Source: Lactuca virosa (lineage: Eukaryota; Streptophyta; Magnoliopsida; Asterales; Asteraceae). From it: 64,000 bases of DNA. Under the pieces are notes generated by a model, which ran no database searches, had not been told where the DNA came from, and saw nothing but the letters and a program-made list of their open reading frames with translations. The DNA is taken from assembly GCA_928212115.1 (NCBI GenBank), contig CAKMRJ010004445.1:84261643-84325642 (forward strand). Reading direction: 5' to 3'. Shown piece after piece: positions 43,523 through 55,215 of this stretch (positions within the stretch are counted from its first letter, which is position 1; each line of letters starts with the position of its first letter). The position numbers and the translations under genes are program-made.

Positions 43523-45595
43523 ATTCTCCCCCACTTAAATTAGATTTCGCCCTCGAAATCGCTCCTCTACATACAGATCGAATCCCATAACCAAATGGCA
43601 CCATCGATAGGATCTCATGCCACACAGCTTCCATCCTCTTTGGACACCTGGATCCCAACAGGGATTCCCAATCCCGGAGGAAAACCAACCGAACAAAGAA
43701 TTATCAACTCTCTGCCCTCAAATCCAAAAGAATAATCGTGCTCGCTCTGAAGTGTCCTCAGACATCTAAAAATATCATAAGCCTCAGCTCCATTCCTCGT
43801 ATCCCTTTTTAACACTGAGTACCAGGTCTGATCTCGACCCAATAGTTGAACCTCCAGGGTCATCCGTTGCATTATCCCAACCGTATCCATGGTTTTCTTC
43901 TTACTATAGCCACATCGGCCCAATGTGACACTCGAGTAATGAAGTCCGCTTAACCCTAAGCGAATGCTACCTTCCCAACTGAAGATCGACTCAACCCCGA
44001 CCTCTGTCATCTGTTACTCATAGTTCCATGCAACTTGCGGTACCTCCTGTACCCGAGTACTGACCCACACAGGTCAAATACATCAGATGACAAACAATAC
44101 TCCTCAACATGGAACCCACCTCAGAATCCAGAACCTCATCTCGCCTATCCAGAGCACCACCAGAGCCAAACTCAAACTCGGGAGTTTGGTCCGACCCAGA
44201 GTTGGAACCACTCATCCCAACAAAGCACTCAACTCAGAACTCATTTCCCGCACTCCATGCGTACCTCACTTATCCCATTCTTTCGGATTGCAATGACCAC
44301 ACCTTACTCAGAACATAATGATCCCCTAACATTGAGGAGACCCCGATCTCGCCCTTGGTCCGACTACCAGGTTCCCAAAAACTCACCAATCAGGGCCACC
44401 CCATGCCTAAAACTCTCTGCGCCATGCTCTGATCAAAGAGTACTTTATCATAACAACTTCTCGCTAACTAGTGTGTATTACGTCTTCCCGTAGCACCACG
44501 TCAACCTCTCACTAACTGGTGAGTACTACGGCTTCCTGCAGGATAACCACAACCTCTAACTGACTGGGGAGTACTACGGCTTCCCGCAGTATCTCCACAA
44601 CCTCTCACTAGTGAGTATTACGGCTTCCCGTAGCGTCACAACAACCTCTAACTAGTGAGTACTATGTCTTCCCGTAGCATCACAACAACCTCTGACTAGT
44701 GAGTACTACGGCTTCCCGTAGCATCACAACAACCTCTGACTAGTGAGTACTACGGCTTCCCGTAGCATCACAACAACCTCTGACTAGTGAGTACTACGGC
44801 TTCCCGTAGCATCACAACAACCTCTGACTAGTGAGTACCACGACTTCCCGTAGCATCACAACAACCTCTGACTAGTGAGTACTACGGCTTCCCGTAGCAT
44901 CACAACAACCTCTGACTAGTGAGTACTATGGCTTCCCGTAGCATCACAACAACCTCTAACCGACTCACACACTCCGCGGACCAATCATATATAGGTGCAT
45001 GCACTTACCCAAATTATGCATCACTATATCTGGTGGTAATCGCCATAATAAAACACCCTTCTCTGTTGCAATCCATATTCTTGGATAATCTCACTTTCTG
45101 ACACTAACCGAAAGGACTCCCACTGGAATCATAGATGCTTGACCTACCACCTTCCATCTCCACTCAAGACTCAAAATCATCCGAAATCCAATGCATTAAA
45201 TTCGGATACCTCGATACACCACCATAGAACCTCACGACATCTCGTCTCATCTACTGATCTTCCTGTTCCACAACCTGTAATTGGTTGTCTAATCAACTTC
45301 TGCCCTTCCTAAGCTGACTAACAGCCCCATCATTAAACCAGAATTTCTCAACCGTCGAACTCAGCCTATGAGCCAACCATCTCGAATTCACCATCTGACC
45401 TCGAAGAATTTCTGTTCACCCCAAGGTCTCCGACCAACGACCAATTGCCGTGGAGACACTCATCCTTTTCAAACATAACACATTCATTATCTCGCTCTAC
45501 ACCTCGTCTCAATCACCAATAACCCTGGGCTCATGAGTTCGCACTGCCGATCTCTCCGTATCCAGATCTCTAACCATTCTCGATCGAATCTCTAA
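43523..45595 (-). mobile_element. Element F internal region, non-coding (LARD-like), interrupted by copia E
   Basis: After the polypurine tract no RT, RNase H or integrase motif is visible on either strand in 2 kb. The sequence is C-rich on the plus strand with scattered open frames. It includes a 44-bp tandem array. It fits a long spacer next to the 3' LTR or a large non-autonomous derivative. Copia E is inserted at 45596. Confidence 0.6.
44460..44960. repeat. 44-bp tandem array, about 11 copies
   Basis: The unit carries TAGTGAGTACTACGGCTTCC and CGTAGCATCACAACAACCTC, with period 44 in the central copies (44700-44950) and more diverged, shorter or longer units at the left end. There are no spacers between units, so it is a minisatellite inside element F. 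Confidence 0.9.
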
Positions 45596-45734
45596 TGTAA
45601 GGGTCGAAGTGGTGTAATTAATCGAAGTATGTTTTGGACTCTTCGAACATTTTTGTAATGTGTTTTACTAGGGCGCTTTTGTTCGAAGCTTTTGAGTCAA
45701 TGCCTTAGTATATTTTTTGTACGCTTTCAGTTCC

Positions 45735-45744
45735 CTATAAATAA
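45735..45744 (+). promoter_or_regulatory. TATA box of copia E LTR
   Basis: CTATAAATAA, about 140 bases from the LTR start. The D insertion 110 bases downstream now separates it from gag. Confidence 0.55.
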
Positions 45745-45847
45745 GGTTATTTACTAGAGTTAGATAAGAGCTTTTACAGACTTGTCTCTTTTTCTCTGTA
45801 AAGAACTTGAAAGCGTAATAGAGCATAACAGATCATATTTACATCTC

Positions 45848-45852
45848 GTGTC
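45848..45852 (+). repeat. Target site duplication (left) of copia D: GTGTC
   Basis: GTGTC precedes TGAAAGACTA and recurs at 58527-58531. Confidence 0.92.
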
Positions 45853-46268
45853 TGAAAGACTATAATATTGTGGTTTGAGCTAGGCATTATTCCTGTATAG
45901 ATCTTGTTAGGGTGGCAGTGTATGTAGTGTAGTGGTGTCATGGTATAGACTTGGTGTGTGTGTGCAACCTCACTCGTGTGTGCAGCTACACACGTGTGTG
46001 CGGCCGCACACGCTGTGTGCGGCCGCACATGCGTGTACGGCTGCACACTTGTGTGCTGGTGAGGGTAGTATTTAAAGGGGGCTGTCATGTGTCAGATGTA
46101 CTTTTTGATGAACAGTGATGTGTGTGTACTTTCAAGGTGTACCTGACATTTATGAGCAATAGATGTGTGCATGCTTGATGTTATTTCTCTTCTACTTCTT
46201 CTACACTCTATTTTGATTGCCATTTGTTTCATTGATTACTGACTTGGATCTATAATTGGGGAGTAACA
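45853..46268 (+). repeat. Copia D 5' LTR (416 bp)
   Basis: TGAAAGACTA ... GGAGTAACA. Contains GTGTGCGGCCGCACAC at 45996-46011, a second TGTGCGGCCGCACA at 46016-46029, and TATTTAAAGG at 46069. Confidence 0.93.
46069..46076 (+). promoter_or_regulatory. TATA-like box of copia D LTR
   Basis: TATTTAAA followed by GGGGGC, right after the palindrome cluster. It is repeated in the 3' LTR at 58327-58334. Confidence 0.5.
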
Positions 46269-46270
46269 AT

Positions 46271-46282
46271 TGGTATCAGAGC
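46271..46282 (+). promoter_or_regulatory. Primer binding site of copia D (tRNA-iMet type)
   Basis: TGGTATCAGAGC two bases after the LTR. Confidence 0.9.
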
Positions 46283-46435
46283 CAATTCGGTATCAATTCA
46301 AGTGTTTTAGAGTGTGAGGTTACAAAATTTTACTGTTTTTGAAGTGCATTTGTATGATTTGATCAAGGAACTGCTGTTTGTTACTATTAAAAATAGTTTG
46401 AAATCAAAATTCCATCAAAAATCTGAGAAAATTGA

Positions 46436-46740
46436 GTGTGCGGTTGGACATTGAAGGAGTGCGGTTGAGACATTGAAGGAGTTCGGTTGAGACATTTGAA
46501 GGTGTGCTGTTGAGTGTGTGCGGTTGTGTTTGCTGTTAAGTTTCGTGTGCTGTTGAGTGTGTGCGGTCAGACTTTGCTGCTTAGTGTGCGGTCAAAAGTG
46601 TGCTGTCGACGTGTACGATCAGAAGTGTGCTGTTGACGTGTACGGTCAGAAGTGTGCTGTTGGCGTGTGCGGTCATAGTGTGCGGTTGCTTGTGCGGTTG
46701 CTTGTGCTGTCTTAGTGTGCGGTTAAGGGTGTGTGGCCAT
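46436..46740 (+). repeat. GTGTGCGGTTG-type repeats in the copia D leader
   Basis: About 20 irregular repeats of GTGTGCGGTYR / GTGTGCTGTTGA before the gag ATG. They are related to one arm of the LTR palindrome, but here in direct rather than inverted orientation. Confidence 0.75.
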
Positions 46741-46776
46741 ACTCTAATTATTTAAGGAAATTTTTGTTGTTCAAAG

Positions 46777-49749
46777 ATGGAATCTCAAAGCATGTCTACT
46801 CATCATGAATTGGATGCTATTATGGGTACCACTTCTCGCATTCCCCGGTTGTTGTCGGCAGAAGGATTTCCTGAATGGAAATATCGAATTGAGAAGTACA
46901 TCAAAATGAAAGACTTCAAAATTTGGCGTAGTATACTTAGGGGACCAATTCGAATTACTACTACAGTGGATGACATAATTGTCGACAAACGAGTTGAAAA
47001 TTATACGGATGCGGATTTCGAAAAGGTCGAAGATCAGGAGAAAGCCCTTGCTACGCTTACAATGGCATTATCTCCAGAAATCGCTCAGGGTTTCCGCGAG
47101 TTCACATCTGCAAAGGCTCTTTGGGAAGCACTAATAGAAGTCTATGAGGGTAATGAGGATATGAAGCAGAGTCGTCAGGACATGCTTCGACAAAAGTTCA
47201 ACATGTTCAACTATGTCCTGGGCGAAACTCTTGAGAACCAGCTCCAGAGATTCATTACTCTCACCACAGAAATGAGTTCTGCAGGTGTTTCGGTAACAAG
47301 ATCAGAAATCAACAAGAAGTTGCTAAATTCCCTTCCAAAATCCTGGGATATGAATGTCTCAGTGATAAAGAAAACAAAAGACTTAAATAGGCTGAGTCTG
47401 TCAGAAACTATGGCTATCATCAAAGCTTGTGATCTTGATGACAAGCAGAGGGAGATTAATCATGTTAATTCTTACTCCACTGCAAATCTAAGGATCCAAG
47501 CCACAAACAACAATGCATTTTCAAGCTTCACTGTTGCACAAGCTCCTCAAGTTAACCCAACTCCACATGTTTCACAAGTTCAATCTTTCATGACTCATCA
47601 GCCGATTCAACCTACATCCTATGTTATTCCTTCCATGCAACAAGTTCAAGTATCTCAACCTCAGATCACTTCTCAACAAGTTAATCCCAGTGTTGGCTCA
47701 TCTAATGTTGTACCTCCTCAGACTCATGGTTTTAGTTCTCAGATGTCAACCATGAAAGAAAAAGAAGAAAATATGGCTCTTGCCACGGGTTTGGTAAATT
47801 GCTACAATGCTTTTGTGGCTAGAGAACTTTCTCCACAACTTTCGTTTGCCGACCTTGATCAGATTCATCCTGAAGATGTAGAAGAGATGGATAAAACCTG
47901 GCAGATGGCCATGACTGTGTTCAGGGCAAAGCAGTTTTCTAAGAAAACTGGCAAAAACAACTGGATTGTGAATTCCGACAAAAAGGTCGGATTCAACAAA
48001 GGCAAACTTCGCTGCTACAATTGCCATGAGCCAGGGCATTTTGCTAGGGAATGTCCAAAGCCTGACAGAAGCGAAAATGCTGATCGAACCGTGATGCCAG
48101 TTACTTATGTCCACAACAACAACAGAGGATCTTCATCAACCAATCAATCTGCAAATCTGGCAATTGTGGCTCAATCCTTTGATTGGGAAGATCAAATTCA
48201 GGCCCTGAATATTTCAGGACCTGAAAATACTTTTTTGGCCCATATCGAGTATTGCAAAGAGAAAGAGGCAGAGATAGATCCCGAAGAAGACATGATGAAC
48301 CTCCAGTTTGCCTTCATGGTGCAAACTACTTATGAGCCATCTAAGCCCGAGGTAAGTGAGTCTGGTTGCTCTCTATCATGCGCTAAAACTATAATTTTTT
48401 TGCGAGAATCAATGGAGTTAATCAAGAGAGAGAACGAGGACTTGAAATATGAGGGATACTGTCTTAGAAAAAACCAAAAGCCCTTAAAGACTCAACTAGA
48501 AAATAAAATAAATGACTTTAGAAAATTACAAGAGGACTACAGCAACAAATGTGAGAACTATGATCATATGAAACGAAAATTTGAAGCTGTGTCTGCTGAA
48601 CTTGACTCATTAAAAACACGTTTTGAAAATGCTGAATTCAATTTCAAAAAATTTGATGGGTTAAGTGAAGTAGTTGCAAAAATGATTGAGAAACAAATGC
48701 AGTGGAAGGACATTACCTGTGGAAACCAAAAGAAAGTAGGATTAGGTCTTGAGAGTGTCCCTCCCCCATTCAATCACACTTACAATGTTACTCCTCTATC
48801 TCAAGAAGAAATTGATAGAGAACCTTTCATGGTTTATGGAAAACCTTCTTCTGAACAAGTTGCATGTTCAAACGAAAAGGTTTTGGATACTAACATTTCA
48901 AATTTGAGTGCAGATAAGTCCATAGCTCAGGGGGAGCAGAAAGATGAAAAGTCTGATGTTCTTAAGTCTAATAATGATGATGTGTCAAAGTTTGGTGTCA
49001 GTTTGTGTAATGAGTCTGCATTAAATTCAAATTTAAACAAGTTTGTGTCTGGTGGTATTATTTTTTCTGATGATAAGATTGCAACTGATGATGTTTTGTC
49101 TAAGAATGTATCTTTGTCTGATTCTATTGTTTCTGCACCTTCCACATCTGCTTCAAAATCCTGTGATTGTTCTTGCAAATGTGAAAGTGGTAGAAATACA
49201 AACAAAAGAAAGAAATCTGTCAAATGCAGTGTCAAAAACAATGATAATAAACAAATCTGTTTTAACTGTGGCACTGCTGGACACATTGCAAGAAACTGTT
49301 TAAATCGGATATTTGTATCTCACACATCGAAAAGAGGAGAGAATGAATTTCGGGGACGATCTTTAACTAGAAAATCTTCCAGAATTCGTTCTCGGGATGG
49401 TGACTTGAGCACTAATTCAAACAAGAAAACGGCAAATTTTCAAAAGAATAAACAGGTTTTCCATAAATTCACAAACAGTTTGCCAAAATCGACCCAAGTT
49501 AAACCAAAGTCGATTTCGTCAAAGAGTAGGTCTGGATTTTCAAACTCTTCAAGTAGAAAATCCACCGGCTCAAAGCAAACTCAAACGAAAAATGTTTCCA
49601 AACCTAATTTTCAGTGGAGGCCAAAAATAAAATCTGATCAGTCATCATCATCCTCTGTACCTAGTGAAAAGGGAAAATCAAAGGAAAATAATGAGAAAGT
49701 AAAGGGTCAACCCAGGACTGTGATGACCTGGGTCCCTAAATCTAAATGA
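46777..49749 (+). CDS. Copia D Gag, intact, 990 aa with two CCHC knuckles
   Basis: Structural protein forming the virus-like particle and binding element RNA. It begins MESQSMSTHHELD at the first ATG after the leader. Residues about 25-230 are the copia-type gag domain (FPEWKYRIEKYIK, LWEALIEVYEG, LLNSLPKSWD). About 240-330 is a Gln/Pro/Ser-rich linker. Knuckle 1, CYNCHEPGHFAREC, is at 412-425. A long Glu/Lys-rich coiled-coil stretch lies at about 545-650. Knuckle 2, CFNCGTAGHIARNC, is at 828-841. The tail is basic and Ser-rich, ending WVPKSK. It is about twice the usual copia gag length and has no internal stop, in contrast to pol. The stop TGA overlaps the pol ATG (ATGA). Confidence 0.9.
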   Translation: MESQSMSTHHELDAIMGTTSRIPRLLSAEGFPEWKYRIEKYIKMKDFKIWRSILRGPIRITTTVDDIIVDKRVENYTDADFEKVEDQEKALATLTMALSPEIAQGFREFTSAKALWEALIEVYEGNEDMKQSRQDMLRQKFNMFNYVLGETLENQLQRFITLTTEMSSAGVSVTRSEINKKLLNSLPKSWDMNVSVIKKTKDLNRLSLSETMAIIKACDLDDKQREINHVNSYSTANLRIQATNNNAFSSFTVAQAPQVNPTPHVSQVQSFMTHQPIQPTSYVIPSMQQVQVSQPQITSQQVNPSVGSSNVVPPQTHGFSSQMSTMKEKEENMALATGLVNCYNAFVARELSPQLSFADLDQIHPEDVEEMDKTWQMAMTVFRAKQFSKKTGKNNWIVNSDKKVGFNKGKLRCYNCHEPGHFARECPKPDRSENADRTVMPVTYVHNNNRGSSSTNQSANLAIVAQSFDWEDQIQALNISGPENTFLAHIEYCKEKEAEIDPEEDMMNLQFAFMVQTTYEPSKPEVSESGCSLSCAKTIIFLRESMELIKRENEDLKYEGYCLRKNQKPLKTQLENKINDFRKLQEDYSNKCENYDHMKRKFEAVSAELDSLKTRFENAEFNFKKFDGLSEVVAKMIEKQMQWKDITCGNQKKVGLGLESVPPPFNHTYNVTPLSQEEIDREPFMVYGKPSSEQVACSNEKVLDTNISNLSADKSIAQGEQKDEKSDVLKSNNDDVSKFGVSLCNESALNSNLNKFVSGGIIFSDDKIATDDVLSKNVSLSDSIVSAPSTSASKSCDCSCKCESGRNTNKRKKSVKCSVKNNDNKQICFNCGTAGHIARNCLNRIFVSHTSKRGENEFRGRSLTRKSSRIRSRDGDLSTNSNKKTANFQKNKQVFHKFTNSLPKSTQVKPKSISSKSRSGFSNSSSRKSTGSKQTQTKNVSKPNFQWRPKIKSDQSSSSSVPSEKGKSKENNEKVKGQPRTVMTWVPKSK

Positions 49750-52700
49750 TTCCGCTCATCGTGCAGGGACATTTGCGGAGGAATATCGTCAGACCTTGGT
49801 ATGTCGATAGCGGCTGCTCCCGGCACATGACAAGAGATATCTCCCAACTGCATGACATTCAAACATTTAATGGGGGCTACGTCTCGTTCGCGGGCGGAGA
49901 AGGCGGAAAGATAACGCAAAAGGGAACAGTGACGAACGGAGTGCTTAGTTTTGAGAATGTTAACTTTGCTCCTGAATTGAAGCACAGTTTGCTGAGCGTT
50001 TCTCAGATCTGTGACAAGGGTTACTCGACACACTTCACAGATAAAGAATGTCTGATCTTAAAACCCGGCATTGTCATTCCAGAAGAGTGGATTCTTGTAA
50101 AATCTAAGCGGGATGGGAATGCCTACATCATAGACATGAACATCAATATTCCCAACGAAGTCACTTGCTTATTCTCCAAAGTCTCAGAACAAACTGCGAT
50201 GTTGTGGCATCGTCGTCTCGGTCACGCAAATGCAAAGAATCTGAATCGGCTTGCAAAGAACGAATTGGTCCGAGGTCTGCCTGTTAGATATTTCATTATG
50301 TTTGAAAAGTGTGTTTCATGTGCTCAAGGAAAGCATCACCGGAAACCACACTTTCCAAAGCAGATTAACTCCATCAGTCAAGTGCTCCAGTTGTTACATA
50401 TGGATTTATTTGGTCCGGTTAACGTTCTCAGTATCAATCGAAATTCATACTGTCTCGTTGTGATAGATGATTACTCTCGGTTCACTTGGGTTTTCTTTTT
50501 GTCCAACAAAGCTAGGATCGCTGACCTCATCAAGAAGTTCATTGTGATGATTGAAAATCATACCAACAACCGAGTGAAAGCGCTATGTACTGATAATGGA
50601 ACGGAGTTCAAGAACGCTGTTCTTGATCATTTTTGTGCTGAGAAAGGGATTGTGCATCAATACAGTTTTGTTCGCACATCACAACAAAACGGTGTTGCTG
50701 AACAAAGGAATCGAACTCTTAAAGACGCCGCAAGGACGATGCTGTGTGACTCCAAACTTCCTGTGTTCTTTTGGGCGGAGGCGATTAACACCGCGTGTCA
50801 TGTTCAGAATCGCGTGCTGATCAACAAAGCTCAAATGAAAACACCGTACGAAATTCTATACGGACACAAGCCATCTGTCAGCCATTTCAGAGTATTTGGC
50901 TGCCCTTGCACTCTTCTCCACTTGGATTCCAACCCAAAATTTAATGCAAAAGCCGATGAATGCTATTTTGTCGGATATGCTGCTCGTACTGCATACATGG
51001 TTTATAACAAAAAGACGAAACAGATTGTCGAGTCTTTCGATGTTCGTTGGCTTGAAGAGAATGAGACAGACGCTAGAGTGGGTCCAGATTGGCTATTTGA
51101 TTACACATCTCTTTTCAAATCATTCAATGTGTCGTCGGATAATCAAGCAGGGTCTATGTCTAGTTCGAAAACCATTTTTTAGGACGAAGATGAAGAAGTT
51201 GTCTACAGACCACCATTGGTTTCTTCTGATCCTCCGGCGGTGTCCTCTGTTCAAACCGATTCTTCTGAGTCCTCCCCTCAACAACCTTCTCCTGATGCTG
51301 ATGCTACTCCTCTAACTCCAGTAGAAAGAGAGTTCATGAACCAAGAGACTTCCGCTGTTACTACAAATCTGATGGAACTTCTCTTTCTGGAAAGAATCGC
51401 TGATGAGTTTGTAGCAGATCCGTTAAACGAACCTGGTTCATCTACCATGGATCATTCAGCAAATGAAGGAGTGGTTAACATCCATAATCTTCCAGTCTCT
51501 ATCAATGACATCAGCCACGAGATCCCAGTTCGCATTCAGCGCGACCATCCTATAGAGAACGTCATTGGCCAGCTGGGCGACGGTGTTCAAACACGAAGTC
51601 AGAGTGGAGACGTCAATACGTGTCTCTACTCTTGATTTATTTCTCAGATAGAGCCCAAGAATGTCGACATGGCTCTGAATGAGCCCAGCTGGGTTGACGC
51701 CATGCATGACGAACTTAACCAATTTGAGAAACTCGGGGTTTGGAAGTTGGTGGAGCTGCCCAAAGGAAAGAAATCTCTTGACACCAGATGGGGCTTTCGG
51801 AACAAGCAAGACGATTCGGGTGTCATCGTGCGTAACAAGGCGAGATTAGTGGTTCGCGGGTTTCGGCAGATTGAGGGTCTTGATTATATGGAGGTTTATG
51901 CTCCGGTAGCACGCTTGGAGGCTATTCGTATCTTCCTCGCTTATGCTTCCTACATGAATTTCACCGTGTACCAGATGGACGTCAAGACGGATTTCTTGTA
52001 TGGCAAGGTCAAAGAGGAGATTTATGTTGACCAACCTCCCGGTTTCGTTAACTCAAAGCTTCCTAACCATGTATACAAGCTAGACAAAGCTCTGTATGGG
52101 CTGCATCAAGCTCCTAAAGCTTGGTATGCTACCCTAACTCAGCATTTGCTCGATGATGGCTATTCCCGAGGCACCATTGATCAAACCTTATTTATCAAAT
52201 ATGTTGGTCCGGATCAAATCCTTGTTCAAATATATGTGGACGACATTATATTCGGGTCGACATGCCAACAACTTTGCAAAGAATTCGAAGATGTGATGAA
52301 GAAGCGGTTCGAGATGAGTTCGCTTGGGGAAATGACCACGTTTTTGGGGCTTCGGGTCAAACAATCTTCAACCGGAATCCTTATTCATCAAGCAAAGTAT
52401 GTGGATAATATGCTGGAGAAGTTCGGGTTCCGAGACGCGAAACCTGCTCTTACACCCATGGCGGAGAGACCTTTACTGGTCCTGATCTTGAAGGCGAATC
52501 CGTAGATCAGACATACTATCGATCAATGATCGGATCGCTCATGTATCTGACTGCTAGTCGCCCAGATGTAATGTTTGCGGTCTGTCAATGCGCACGCTAC
52601 CAGGCCAATCCTAAACTCTCTCATCTTATTGCTGTTAAACGGATTTTTCGGTATCTCAAAGGTTGCCCAAAACTGGGTCTTTGGTATCCGAAAAATCCCG

Positions 52701-53179
52701 AATTTGACCTTTATGCTTTTGCAGACAGCAACTATGGCGGGTGCGAGCTTGATAGAAAATCGACTTCAGGAGGATGCCAATTTCTGGGAGATAGACTGGT
52801 CTCATGGCAGTGCAAGAAGCAGCATACCGTCTCAACCTCAACAGCAGAAGCAGAATACGTAGCTGCGTCTGCCTGTTGTTCTCAAGTCATATGGATCCAA
52901 CATCAACTGTTGGATTACGGTTTGAATTTTCAAGAAACCCCTATTTTTTGTGACAATGAGGCTGCGATCCAAATTGCTAAAAATCCAGTCCAGCACTCAA
53001 AAACCAAGCACATCGACATCAAAGTTCATTTTATCAGAGATTGTTATGAGCGTTCGCTCATTCGGCTAGAATAGGTTCACACTGATAATAATGTGGCGGA
53101 TCTGTTCACCAAGCCGTTCAACAAAGCTCGATTCGATGTGCTGGGTAACTTTTTGAAAATGATTCGTTTTGAGGATTAA
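49746..53179 (+). pseudogene. Copia D Pol (PR-IN-RT-RH), three in-frame stops and a frameshift
   Basis: The frame opens at ATG 49746, -1 relative to gag, directly after a TAA in that frame. Protease YVDSGCSRHM is near 49801. Integrase has the zinc region (HRRLGH, then CVSCAQGKH near 50312), the D,D,E core (MDLFGP, CTDNGTEF, QQNGVAEQ) and the WAEA segment. RT (51669-52505) has an intact YVDD at about 52234. RNase H includes FADSNYGG, TAEAEYVA and CDNEAA, and the end is LFTKP then FED at 53176. Lesions: TAG 51180-51182, TGA 51633-51635, a frameshift near 52460-52500, and TAG 53072-53074. The catalytic residues I can see are preserved, so decay is recent. Confidence 0.9.
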
Positions 53180-53263
53180 ACTTTTTGGTTAGACTTAGGT
53201 TAAATTTGTGCATTTTAGTCATTTCATTCTCTCCCATGCACAAATTTAGGGGGAGAAATAAAC

Positions 53264-53470
53264 AAAAATCCAAAAACATTAAAAATTTCAAAAATCCAAA
53301 AATATTTTGTTTCTGTTTTATTTTTTTCAGAAAAGCATTCAAAAATCCAAAAACATTAAAAATTTCAAAAATCCAAAAATATTTTGTTTCTGTTTTATTT
53401 TTTTTAGAAAAACATTCAAAAATCCAAAAAACATCAAAAATTCAGAAAAATCAAAAATATTGTCGCTAAT
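53264..53470 (+). repeat. 77-bp tandem repeat, about 2.6 copies
   Basis: The unit contains AAAAATCCAAAAACATTAAA and TATTTTGTTTCTGTTTTATT. Copy starts are at about 53264, 53341 and 53418, with the third incomplete and diverged. Confidence 0.85.
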
Positions 53471-54994
53471 AGTTCTGCTTGTGATTATTGTATCGGGAAC
53501 TGATATCAACAAGTGATAGGAGGCAATCTGAGTCTGCGTAACGTACCCAAAGTTGAAGGGTCTATGCTCTGGGTTTGATGCGCTGGTAGGCACGAAAGAT
53601 TCTAAATGGACCTGACTAGGCAGTGTTGAACTTAAGAAATTCTTAGACTTGACATATCTTGACCTAGGTAGATCCGTTTAGCCTGACAATACGACGCTTG
53701 GATAGGTTGAGCAGGGAGATATATATGGGAATCTACTGGTCACATTAAAGAACCTGTACTTGGAACCGTGGATTAACTTTTCCTCGATGTGCGGATTTTG
53801 TCCTTAATTCCGGTATTGATGGGGCGACCGGTAAATTCCGATGAGTTAGGTCTGTAGAAAATTGTTTTCTTTCTCTATCTGTCTGTTAGTCATATGTTGC
53901 CTCCTTTACGTGATTGGAAGAGATCCGACCTGGACTGCAACATATGCAAAACCATTTCTCTGCTTATTATATCTATGAAATTCTTCCTATCTGTTAGCCA
54001 TATGCTGTCTCCTTTGCCTGATTAACTATCCGACCTGGTACACATCATATGCACCATTCTACTTCTCAATCCCTCTAAAAACTATAAGTAATAATAATTT
54101 GAATCCATCCTCTCTCTTGATGATTGTCTGCTCACCCGATGTAAGGAGTACTCTGGAAGTCTTTGATTACTGGGGCATATTAGGAAGCGGGAAACATATT
54201 CCAGTACAATTAAAATTGAACACTCAAAGATTGTCTATAGATCTCGTTGCTCAATTTAGGTGGACAACAATATCCCTGGTCGTCGTCAGCTGAATGGTCC
54301 TTAAGATATAGTATCTAAGAACTTAGGATCAGATATAATATCTAGGAACTTAGGATCACTTTGTCTTACAATTAGTAGTATGTCCTAAAATTGTCACAAT
54401 TTTTCGTGTTTAAGTGGACCACAATACCAACGATCGACAAGACAAAGATGTGAATATGAAAGGTACCGACAAGTGGATTAAGGCTGTCTAACAACTTTGA
54501 TCCCACATCACAAAAGGTTAAACAATTTAGAGGATTAAAATTAAATTAAATTTTTGTTAGTGTTAGTATTTTCATTTTATTTTATTTTATTTTTGTCTTT
54601 ATTTTTAGTCTTAGTTTTATTTTGTTTTATGATTAAATTTTTTTAAGAATAATAAATTTTAAAATTTTTAATCCTCAAAATGGCTTATTTTTGAAATGTT
54701 TGAGTTTGGGCTTAGTTTTTTGATTATTAAAGAGTTGAGGGGGGGGGGGGGGGGAATGCAAAATTTTGAGAGTATATATATATATACCGTGTGTGGTTTG
54801 TATCACCGCCACTGTTCTCATTTGAAATTGCTCCAACCGCACACGGCTTACATTCTCTCTCTCTCTAAAAATCCTAAAACTTCATCAATCTTCTTGGAAT
54901 CAAAGCTCCATACCGGTAATTCTTGTAAAAGCGACTCCCATAACATAATTTTTTATGTAAAATCGATCAATATTTTAATCGAAGGATCATGTGT

Positions 54995-55215
54995 TTCGAC
55001 TGTGAGTGCGACCGCACACGGCGAGTGCGGCCGCACACGACGTGTGCGGCTGAACCGTGTGCGACTACACTTATCTGTGTGCGGCTGAACCGTGTGCGGC
55101 TACACTTATCTGTGTACGGCTGGACCGTGTGCGGTTGCATATGTATGCTTTGTGTACAGCTGCACACATCCACGTGTGCGGCTGTGTGCATTCTCATGTG
55201 CGGTTGCACACTTCT
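54995..55215 (+). repeat. Cluster of GTGCGGCCGCAC-type motifs upstream of third ORF
   Basis: GTGCGGCCGCAC at 55025-55036 and about ten degenerate half-sites (GTGTGCGGCTG, ACCGCACACGG). Same motif as in the D LTRs and the gypsy B LTR. Confidence 0.75.

Larger units (their letters stand above)
45596..45852 (+). repeat. Copia E 5' LTR, left part (split by copia D)
   Basis: Begins TGTAAGGGTCGAAG. CTATAAATAA at 45735-45744 is the TATA box. It stops at the GTGTC duplication where D is inserted and resumes at 58532, ending ATTCATCA at 58597 before a primer site. The joined LTR is about 323 bp. Confidence 0.8.

Noticed and set aside
44035..44493. 152-aa open frame in gypsy F interior
   Set aside because: No domain, overlapping alternatives in all frames, and it runs into the minisatellite.
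44460..44960. CRISPR-like regular repeat array
   Set aside because: Units are directly adjacent without unique spacers and lie in a plant retroelement; it is a minisatellite.
46271..46282. tRNA-Met gene suggested by TGGTATCAGAGC (also 9836, 33240, 58600)
   Set aside because: Only the primer-complementary end is present next to LTRs; no cloverleaf around it.
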